From contig CAYJAY010000001.1 of NCBI GenBank assembly GCA_964368445.1, forward strand, positions 149,097 through 213,096: a DNA stretch of 64,000 nucleotides, in the 5' to 3' direction. Both the position numbers and the translations under genes were made by a program. The DNA comes from CAYJAY01 sp964368445. Its GTDB lineage: Bacteria; Bacillota; Clostridia; Oscillospirales; Ruminococcaceae. Positions 57,542-64,000 of the stretch are shown here, in pieces; the first letter of the stretch is position 1, and the number at the start of each line of letters is the position of its first letter. The notes under the pieces are model-generated. The model did no database searches. It saw nothing but the letters and a program-made list of their open reading frames with translations, and was not told the origin of the DNA.

Positions 57542-58099
57542 TTAAGCTTTCCACTCCAAAAGATTATCCTTATCCACAAGAAAACTTTTTTTAGATATCT
57601 TCGCCAAAGGGTCGTCGGAATAACTGTCTGAATAGAATTCGTCGATAGTCACACCGTCATACTTTTCATAGAAACGGCGAACCTTTTCTTGTCCATAACA
57701 GTTAAGCCCGTCATATACACCGTTTTTTTTGTCCACCCTTGAGGCCATCAGCTCTACCCTAAGCTTTTGGCAAATAGGCTTTAAAAGGAATTCCGGTGAA
57801 GCGGAGATTATGACATCGTCCGGCTTTTTTTGGTCGAGATACCATTTTTTAAGATTTTTCTCGTGTAACGCCCAAAATATATCGACATAGCTGTCGATGT
57901 CTTTTATGCCACAAAAAAACATATACATTGTCTGTTTAAAAGCAGTTTTATCAACTAACTTTAGCAGGAACGATAGATAGGCCGCTCCTTGTATCGGAAG
58001 ATAGCGCAAGAGAGAGGGCTGTTTTTTTATGCAAAACAACACAAAATGCGCCGTGCTGTCGCCATCATAAATAGTCTTGTCAAAATCATATACGTTCAT
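57542..58099 (-). CDS. HAD superfamily phosphatase paired with a UbiA enzyme
   Basis: A 185-residue HAD phosphatase: motif I VYDFDKTIYDGDST, motif II VIISASPEF, and C-terminal DEFYSDSYSDDPLAK with the metal Asp residues. This subgroup is found beside UbiA-type decaprenyl-phosphate phosphoribosyltransferases and is thought to remove the 5-phosphate to give a lipid-linked ribose. It follows the UbiA gene by 21 bases with AAAGGAATTT upstream. Confidence 0.85.
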   Translation of the reverse strand: MNVYDFDKTIYDGDSTAHFVLFCIKKQPSLLRYLPIQGAAYLSFLLKLVDKTAFKQTMYMFFCGIKDIDSYVDIFWALHEKNLKKWYLDQKKPDDVIISASPEFLLKPICQKLRVELMASRVDKKNGVYDGLNCYGQEKVRRFYEKYDGVTIDEFYSDSYSDDPLAKISKKSFLVDKDNLLEWKA

Positions 58100-58120
58100 T
58101 TTTTAGAAATTCCTTTACCA

Positions 58121-58990
58121 TTAAAAATAAATTATTCCAAGCGTCACAACTATGAAAATTAATATTAATATAATCAGATACCTGTCGCCAAGCACAACCT
58201 CGACGGGGTCTCCGTCTGAATTTCCTTCAACAGTCAAACCGTATTTCATACAGATAAGTATCACAAGCGGAACTGTCCAAACAAGGTTTTCGCCCCCAAC
58301 CCTTGCGATTGTCGTTGCGTCCACCGTCCAAAGTGAATAAAACGTTATCGTGAGAGCCAAACAAAGATACATGTTTTTGTCGAGAAAATCTTTGTTGTAG
58401 TATTTAAGAACCTTTCGCGCCCCTTCAGTTTTGTTCATAATTTTAAGTTCGCCTCTTCGTTTTCCAAGCCCGAGGTAAAACGACATCGCGATTATAGTAA
58501 GATATAGCCATTCGGAAATCTCGATTGAGGTTATCGCAGAACCGTATAGAACACGAAGTAAAAAGCCGAAAGCCAATATTGCTATGTCGACAATAGGGAT
58601 GTTTTTAAACCCGAAGCTGTATAAAACGTTAAGCAAGAAATAGGATGCGAGATAAACCCAAGAGAAAAATCCGCCGTTTGAAACGAGTAAATTAAGTATG
58701 GCCGAAGCTACTATTAAAAGGACAAACAACGTATACGCGTTGCCAAGCGAAATCGCGCCGCTTGCAATCGGGCGATTTTTCTTTGTCGGGTGCGCCCTGT
58801 CGTTTTCTTTGTCGCGGATGTCGTTTATTATATAAATAGCGGACGAGAGAAAACAAAACGAGAAAAAACCGCAAATAACGTTTCCGATTAGATTAAGGTC
58901 AAAAAGATTTTGACTGAAAATCAACGGAAAGAAGATCAACAGATTTTTTATATAATGCTTTGCTCGAATGAGTTTAAGGTATTTGTTCAT
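58121..58990 (-). CDS. UbiA family prenyltransferase, decaprenyl-phosphate phosphoribosyltransferase-like
   Basis: A 289-residue protein with eight or nine membrane helices. First aspartate-rich motif YIINDIRDKENDRAHPTKKNRPIASG, the second region SFYLGLGKRRGELKIM. KxxRP-x-ASG and the GKRRGEL loop match the Rv3806c/DPPR-synthase branch of UbiA, which moves phosphoribose to a polyprenyl phosphate. Together with the HAD gene it suggests synthesis of a lipid-linked pentose for a cell-surface glycan. The carrier length cannot be known from sequence. Confidence 0.88.
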   Translation of the reverse strand: MNKYLKLIRAKHYIKNLLIFFPLIFSQNLFDLNLIGNVICGFFSFCFLSSAIYIINDIRDKENDRAHPTKKNRPIASGAISLGNAYTLFVLLIVASAILNLLVSNGGFFSWVYLASYFLLNVLYSFGFKNIPIVDIAILAFGFLLRVLYGSAITSIEISEWLYLTIIAMSFYLGLGKRRGELKIMNKTEGARKVLKYYNKDFLDKNMYLCLALTITFYSLWTVDATTIARVGGENLVWTVPLVILICMKYGLTVEGNSDGDPVEVVLGDRYLIILILIFIVVTLGIIYF

Positions 58991-59181
58991 AGGTTACCCC
59001 AACTTTACTATGATGTTATCTATTATTAAAAAAATATATAGTAATTTATAGAACATATACAATATAACATATTTTTGTTTTTTTTCCAAACATAAGTTAG
59101 GAGGCAGTGGCTGCCGGTGTTAATTTGTTTTCATAATAAAAAAAAGTTAAAAAAATATTTGTTCCTTTTTAATAGCATATA

Positions 59182-59190
59182 TGGTATAAT
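59182..59190 (+). promoter_or_regulatory. Extended -10 promoter of the topoisomerase operon
   Basis: TGGTATAAT, about 78 bases before the start, with no clear -35 box. Typical of extended -10 promoters. Confidence 0.5.
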
Positions 59191-59267
59191 TAGCAATGTT
59201 TTAACCAAAAAACATCAATATGCATGATCTTATTTTTGAATAGACATGCGTTATATAGGAGAGCTGC

Positions 59268-61253
59268 ATGGCGAAATCAGCAAAAAATTATACAAATGAA
59301 AGCATAACCTCGCTTAAAGGAGCCGACCGTGTCCGAAAGCGTCCTGCCGTCATATTTGGATCGGACGGCATAGAGGGTTGTGAACATTCAATATTTGAAA
59401 TTCTCTCGAACTCGATAGACGAGGCGAGAGAGGGTTTCGGCAACAGAATTATAGTTACACATTATAAAGATAATTCTATCGAGATAGAGGATTTTGGGCG
59501 GGGCATTCCGGTGGATTTTAACCAAGGGGAAAACTGCTATAACTGGGAACTGTTATTTTGCGAACTATATGCGGGCGGAAAATATCAAAACATCTCGGCG
59601 GAAACGTATGAATACTCATTAGGCATCAACGGCCTTGGGCTTTGCGCTACGCAATATTCTTCGGAATATATGAACGTCGAGGTGGTGCGAGACGGATTTA
59701 AATATAACATCGAGTTTAAAGAAGGTAACCCTGTTTCCGAGATGCAAAAGGAAGCAGTTAACAAAAAGAAGACGGGAAGCAAAATTAAATGGCGCCCCGA
59801 TTTGAAAGTGTTTACCGACATTTCGGTTTCGAACGATTTTTTCCGTGATATTCTTAAACGCCAAGCTATAGTAAACGATATGGTAACGTTTGAATATCGT
59901 TATGAAACGATAGACGGAACGTTTGAAACGGAAGAGTTTTGTTACCAAAACGGCATACTCGACTATGCAAAAGAAACGGTTGGGGAAAACGGTTTTGGCG
60001 AGGTTCAGATGTGGGAAGGCGAGAGAACCGGGCGCGACCGCGAGGACAAGCCGGACTATAAAGTTAAGCTAAGGTTTGCGGTTTGTTTTTCAAACAAGGT
60101 TCAAAAACTCGAATACTATCACAATTCAAGCTTTCTTGAATATGGCGGCTCGCCCGAACGCGCCGTTAAAAATTCGTTTGTGTCTCAAATAGACAGCCTT
60201 ATTAAAGAAAAAAAGCTTTATAAAAAAGACGAAAGCAAGATAAGCTTTGTCGATATTGAAGATTGTTTAGTGCTTGTGTCGTCGTCATTCTCAACCGTGA
60301 CAAGTTATGAAAACCAGACGAAAAAAGCGATCACTAACAAATTTATTGCACAAGCTATGACGGAATTTTTAAAACATAACCTTGAAGTGTTCTTTTTGGA
60401 AAACCGAATGGACGCCGAAAAGATAGCGGAACAGGTTTTAATAAATAAACGTAGCCGCGAGAACGCCGAAAAAACAAGGCTTAATCTTAAAAAGACGTTG
60501 TCGTCCAATTCCGATATGACCGCACGGGTGCAAAAGTTTGTCGATTGTAGGACAAAGGAAGTTTCAAAACGCGAGATATATATAGTTGAGGGCGATTCTG
60601 CTCTTGGTGCTTGTAAACAAGGGCGCGACGCGGAGTTCCAAGCTATCATACCGGTCAGGGGAAAGATACTAAACTGTCTCAAAGCCGACTATGCCAAGAT
60701 ATTTAAAAGCGAGATAATAACCGACCTTTTAAAGGTTCTCGGTTGTGGGGTTGAAGTTGATACCAAAGCGAACAAAGACATGTCGACGTTTGATCTTAAT
60801 AACCTCGGTTGGAGCAAAGTAATAATCTGTACCGACGCCGATGTCGACGGTTTTCAGATTAGAACGCTTATTTTAACGATGCTTTTCCGCTTAACTCCGA
60901 CGCTTATTAATGAAGGGTTTGTATACATCGCGGAAACGCCGCTTTACGAGATAACGACAAAACAAAAAACCTATTTTGCCTATTCCGACGGCGAGAAAAA
61001 CGAGATAACTGCAAAGCTTAAAGACGAAAAATATATATTGCAACGGTCTAAAGGTCTTGGCGAAAACGAGGCGGAAATGATGTGGATGACGACGATGAAC
61101 CCCGCGACAAGACGGCTTGTTAAGGTGACGCCGGACAACGCTAAAGAAACGCTCAGAGTGTTTGAGCTTTTGCTTGGCGATAACCTTGCCGGAAGAAAAG
61201 AATATATAGCGAAAAACGGCTCACTCTATCTTGATGATATAGACATAAGCTAG
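59268..61253 (+). CDS. Type II topoisomerase ATPase subunit, ParE/GyrB-like (divergent)
   Basis: A 661-residue protein. GHKL ATPase region: EILSNSIDEAREGFGN (the catalytic Glu/Asn area), DFGRGIPV, GINGLGLCATQYSSEYM. The transducer domain and TOPRIM follow with EGDSALGACKQGRDAEFQAIIP, then CTDADVDGFQIRTLILT. It diverges clearly from housekeeping GyrB (for example GADRVRKRPAVIFGSDG in place of LEAVRKRPGMYIG). It forms a tetramer with the next gene, most likely the topoisomerase IV or an extra type II enzyme. GAGAGC precedes the ATG. Confidence 0.88.
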   Translation: MAKSAKNYTNESITSLKGADRVRKRPAVIFGSDGIEGCEHSIFEILSNSIDEAREGFGNRIIVTHYKDNSIEIEDFGRGIPVDFNQGENCYNWELLFCELYAGGKYQNISAETYEYSLGINGLGLCATQYSSEYMNVEVVRDGFKYNIEFKEGNPVSEMQKEAVNKKKTGSKIKWRPDLKVFTDISVSNDFFRDILKRQAIVNDMVTFEYRYETIDGTFETEEFCYQNGILDYAKETVGENGFGEVQMWEGERTGRDREDKPDYKVKLRFAVCFSNKVQKLEYYHNSSFLEYGGSPERAVKNSFVSQIDSLIKEKKLYKKDESKISFVDIEDCLVLVSSSFSTVTSYENQTKKAITNKFIAQAMTEFLKHNLEVFFLENRMDAEKIAEQVLINKRSRENAEKTRLNLKKTLSSNSDMTARVQKFVDCRTKEVSKREIYIVEGDSALGACKQGRDAEFQAIIPVRGKILNCLKADYAKIFKSEIITDLLKVLGCGVEVDTKANKDMSTFDLNNLGWSKVIICTDADVDGFQIRTLILTMLFRLTPTLINEGFVYIAETPLYEITTKQKTYFAYSDGEKNEITAKLKDEKYILQRSKGLGENEAEMMWMTTMNPATRRLVKVTPDNAKETLRVFELLLGDNLAGRKEYIAKNGSLYLDDIDIS

Positions 61254-61273
61254 AAAAAGGAGAACTCAAAAAC

Positions 61274-63523
61274 GTGGCAAAGAAAAAAAGTTCAAAAATG
61301 CAAAGCGATACGCAAAGCGACACGCTTGTCGAAAATGTCGAGATAGCTAACGCCGGAATAATGGTTGAGACCTCGATAACCTCAACGCTTAAACAAAACT
61401 ATATGCCGTATGCGATGAGTGTTATAGTTTCGCGTGCGCTACCCGAGATTGACGGATTTAAACCGTCCCACCGAAAGCTTTTATACACAATGTATCTTAT
61501 GGGGTTGCTCACCGGCGCGCGGACCAAATCGGCAAACGTCGTTGGACAAACGATGAAACTTAACCCACACGGAGACGGCCCTATCTATGACACGATGGTT
61601 CGTCTGTCGCGCGGAAACGAGTCGCTTTTACATCCATATGTCGACAGTAAAGGAAACTTTGGTAAAAGCTACAGCCGCGACATGGCATATGCCGCCTCGC
61701 GTTACACCGAGGTTAAACTCGCGACGATAGCAAACCAAATTTTTTCCGATATAACAAAAAACACGGTCGATTTTGTCGACAACTATGACGGAACGATTAA
61801 AGAACCGACGCTTTTGCCGGTTACCTATCCGTCTGTTTTGGTTAATTCAAACATAGGAATTGCGGTTGGTATGGCGAGTTCAATCTCGCCGTTTAACCTT
61901 GCTGAAGTTTGCGAAACGACGGTTGCTTTGATTAAAGATCCCGAACACGATATCATGTCGACGTTAAAAGCCCCCGATTTTCCGGGCGGCGGATATCTTG
62001 TGTATGACCAAGACATTATCAATTCGATATACGAAAACGGCAAAGGTTCGGTTAAGGTTCGCTCGCGTTATAAATACGAAAAGGCTAATAACTGTATCGA
62101 GGTGACCGAGATACCCCCTTCGACGACTATCGAAGCCATTATGGACAAGATAGCGGAACAGGTTAAAAACGGCAAGATAAAAGAGCTTTCTGACATGCGT
62201 GACGAAAGCGATATCAAGGGGCTTAGAATAACGCTCGACCTTAAACGCGGGGTTGACCCGGAAAAGCTTATGCAAAAGCTTTTCAAACTAACTCCGTTTG
62301 AAGACAGCTTTTCGTGTAACTTCACTGTTTTAATAGACGGCGCACCGATGCAACTTGGTGTCAAAGATATATTAAATCATTGGATTGACTTTAGAAGAAA
62401 TTGTATAAAAAGAAGAACTGCGTTTGATCTTGGGATTAAAAAAGACAGGCTTCATATTTTGAACGGCCTTTCAAAAATCCTTCTCGACATCGACAAGGCG
62501 ATAAAGATAGTCCGCGAAACGGACGAAGAAGCCGAGGTTGTTCCAAATCTTATGATAGGTTTTGGAATTGACGACGTTCAAGCAAACTACATCGCCGAGA
62601 TAAAACTTAGAAACTTGAACAAAGAGTATATCTTAAAACGTCTTGAAGAGATCAAAAAACTAGAAGACGAGATAAAGGAACTTTCCGAAATACTCGCGAG
62701 CGAAAAGTTAATTGACAAAATTATAATGAAAGAGCTTGCTGAGGTTGCGAAAAAACACGCCCAGCCGAGAAAAACAAGGCTTCTTTTCAATGCGGAACAT
62801 TATGTAGAACAAGAAAAACAAGAGATCCCCGACTATCCTGTGCATCTTTTCTACACAAAAGAGGGTTATTTTAAAAAGATAACTCCGCAATCTTTAAGAA
62901 TGAGCAACGAACAAAAGCTTAAAGACGGCGACGAGATAGTTTGGGAGATAGCGACAAAGAACGACACCAATCTCATATTTTTCACGAATTTTAAAAACGC
63001 CTATAAAGCGCGACCGGCCGATTTTGATGACAGTAAAGCCAGCGTAATTGGTGATTATGTCGCCGGTACGCTATCGATGCAGGAGGGCGAAGTTCCTGTT
63101 GCGATGATACAGTTTGACGATTATGACGGAAACGTTTTGTTTTTCATAGACAACGGCAAGGTTGCAAAGGTTCCGCTTTCGGCGTATGAAACAAAGCTTA
63201 ACCGCAAAAAACTTCAAAATGCTTATAGTAAAACGGGGGAACTTGTGGCGGCGTATGTGTTGAAACAAGACACAGAGTTTGCGGTTAAAACGTCTGCGGG
63301 ACGAATGTTGCTTGTTAATTCGGTTCAAATACCTCAAAAGCAGACAAAAGATACCGTTGGCGTTGCGGCGATAACGTTAAAAAAAGGCGCCGTTATACAA
63401 GAGATTTTGTTGGCTCAAAATCTTGAAATCGAAAGCATACACAGGTTTCGAGCAAAAAATCTACCTGCCGCCGGAGGGATTTTAAAAGAAACCGATCTTT
63501 TTGAACAAACGGAACTAATGTAG
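61274..63523 (+). CDS. Type II topoisomerase A subunit, ParC/GyrA-like (divergent)
   Basis: A 749-residue protein. It has the breakage-reunion domain with ALPEIDGFKPSHRKLL, HGDGPIYDTMVRLSRG (quinolone-resistance region; the usual Ser position is Gly, and the Asp is kept), catalytic Tyr in AYAASRYTEVKL, then GVGMASSISPFN-like and coiled-coil (LKNLNKEYILKRLEEIKKL) regions, and a C-terminal pinwheel. GTG start with AGGAGA ten bases before. The Gly at the resistance position is a natural difference, not evidence of selection. Forms a complex with the preceding gene. Confidence 0.88.
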   Translation: MAKKKSSKMQSDTQSDTLVENVEIANAGIMVETSITSTLKQNYMPYAMSVIVSRALPEIDGFKPSHRKLLYTMYLMGLLTGARTKSANVVGQTMKLNPHGDGPIYDTMVRLSRGNESLLHPYVDSKGNFGKSYSRDMAYAASRYTEVKLATIANQIFSDITKNTVDFVDNYDGTIKEPTLLPVTYPSVLVNSNIGIAVGMASSISPFNLAEVCETTVALIKDPEHDIMSTLKAPDFPGGGYLVYDQDIINSIYENGKGSVKVRSRYKYEKANNCIEVTEIPPSTTIEAIMDKIAEQVKNGKIKELSDMRDESDIKGLRITLDLKRGVDPEKLMQKLFKLTPFEDSFSCNFTVLIDGAPMQLGVKDILNHWIDFRRNCIKRRTAFDLGIKKDRLHILNGLSKILLDIDKAIKIVRETDEEAEVVPNLMIGFGIDDVQANYIAEIKLRNLNKEYILKRLEEIKKLEDEIKELSEILASEKLIDKIIMKELAEVAKKHAQPRKTRLLFNAEHYVEQEKQEIPDYPVHLFYTKEGYFKKITPQSLRMSNEQKLKDGDEIVWEIATKNDTNLIFFTNFKNAYKARPADFDDSKASVIGDYVAGTLSMQEGEVPVAMIQFDDYDGNVLFFIDNGKVAKVPLSAYETKLNRKKLQNAYSKTGELVAAYVLKQDTEFAVKTSAGRMLLVNSVQIPQKQTKDTVGVAAITLKKGAVIQEILLAQNLEIESIHRFRAKNLPAAGGILKETDLFEQTELM

Positions 63524-63571
63524 TGTTTGCATTGCGGCGGACATTACATTGACAAAGTTGTGGGAGGGGTT

Positions 63572-64000
63572 ATGCAGGAAAATCTAACTGTCAAAGACAA
63601 AGACCAAGTCGAAAAACAATCGGACGAAAACAATAAAGACGACGGATTTTTTAGCGATTTGAAAGACCTGACTAACCAAATAGTTAAACAGCAAGTCGAT
63701 CCCGAACAGAGTTATAAAAATGAGATAGAGGGATATGTCGAAAGACTTGCTAAAGATTTTGAGAAGCCACAAAAAAGCGAGAAACAACAAAAAGGCGAGG
63801 ATGAAATACCAAAGCAAACTCCACAATTAGAGCAGCCTAAAAAAGAGGAGCAACCTTCGAAACAAGAAAAAAACATAAAGCCTGAGCAAGTAAAACAAAA
63901 GGAAACAACCCAAAACAAAGAACAATTGCAAGCGCCAAAGCAAACGCAAGCGCCAAAGCAAACGCAAGCGCCAAAGCAAACGCAAGCGCCAAAGCAAACG
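63572..64000 (+). CDS. Partial Q/K/P-rich protein with hexapeptide repeats (3' end beyond window)
   Basis: Opens at ATG 63572 with GGGAGGGG just before. The first 60 residues are acidic and charged (FFSDLKDLTNQIVKQQVDPEQ), then become Gln/Lys/Pro-rich. At the window end four perfect copies of QAPKQT (18-bp unit) are encoded, and more may follow. Residues before the repeat contain no signal peptide, so it is probably intracellular or a membrane protein with a distal helix. It lies 48 bases after the topoisomerase gene. Family unknown. Confidence 0.75.
   Translation, partial: MQENLTVKDKDQVEKQSDENNKDDGFFSDLKDLTNQIVKQQVDPEQSYKNEIEGYVERLAKDFEKPQKSEKQQKGEDEIPKQTPQLEQPKKEEQPSKQEKNIKPEQVKQKETTQNKEQLQAPKQTQAPKQTQAPKQTQAPKQT
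63929..64000 (+). repeat. Perfect 18-bp tandem repeat at the window end
   Basis: CAAGCGCCAAAGCAAACG is repeated four times without change and stays in frame, encoding QAPKQT each time. The array reaches the last base of the window, so its true length is not visible. Confidence 0.95.

Noticed and set aside
59268..63523. Chromosome origin region because of a gyrB/gyrA-like pair
   Set aside because: dnaA, dnaN and recF are absent and the pair is divergent from housekeeping gyrase.

Overview
The window reads as a contig from a moderately AT-rich, low-GC Gram-positive bacterium, most likely a spore-forming member of the Clostridia (Bacillota). Four things support this. The gene order yicC-remA-gmk-rpoZ-priA-def-fmt-yugP is a Firmicutes arrangement. 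There is a spoIIP sporulation gene behind a sigma-E-like promoter. There is a butyrate kinase. Ribosome binding sites are strong AGGAGG types. No rRNA, tRNA, phage, insertion sequence or CRISPR array was seen. A 100-N assembly gap lies at 7433-7532, flanked by a duplicated sequence.

Layout. 1-6849 (minus): housekeeping operon (YicC, RemA, guanylate kinase, RNA polymerase omega, PriA, peptide deformylase, Met-tRNA formyltransferase, a small membrane protein, partial YugP protease). 7212-10838 (minus): a CASTOR/POLLUX-like channel whose 3' end is duplicated around the gap, and a diguanylate cyclase. 11204-16543 (plus): AI-2E family permease, ECF sigma factor with a DUF4349 membrane partner, a two-repeat lipoprotein, butyrate kinase. 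16652-20401 (plus): a gene-family remnant, two paralogous multi-pass GT-C-like proteins, a Dabb protein. 20452-24327 (minus): AzlCD amino-acid exporter and a sugar-aminotransferase/N-acetyltransferase/lipid-linked glycosyltransferase operon. 24539-28698: spoIIP, then a flavin/4Fe-4S protein-Zn macrodomain-SirTM operon divergent from an HxlR regulator. 28999-39948 (minus): HD-GYP-like protein, then an oligopeptide ABC transporter with an M3 peptidase; its OppC subunit carries an inserted seven-repeat RCC1-like propeller. 40207-45145: small membrane proteins with an XRE regulator, VOC protein, EamA and MFS transporters, AraC regulator.

45377-54307 is the most distinctive region: a tightly coupled operon of extracytoplasmic proteins with molybdopterin/sulfite-oxidase-like domains, one also carrying a flavinylation-type FMN-binding domain, a lipoprotein phosphoesterase, a complete ECF transporter (S, two ATPases, T), a MobB-like P-loop protein fused to an Fe-S motif, and a small kinase-like protein. 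A MoeB/ThiF-type E1 enzyme lies convergent to it. Together this looks like an uptake or assembly system for a redox cofactor, although the substrate cannot be read from sequence. 54531-57154 is a two-component system. 57143-57370 is repeat-rich. 57542-58990 is a UbiA/HAD pair resembling the decaprenyl-phosphoribose pathway. 59268-63523 is a divergent type II topoisomerase pair, followed by a partial Q/K/P-rich repeat protein running off the end.

Two systems stand out as possibly undescribed: the OppC-RCC1 propeller permease and the ECF/FMN/MobB cofactor cluster. The redox-linked ADP-ribosylation operon and the expanding GT-C family follow. All functional calls come from reading motifs by eye; no database search was possible.
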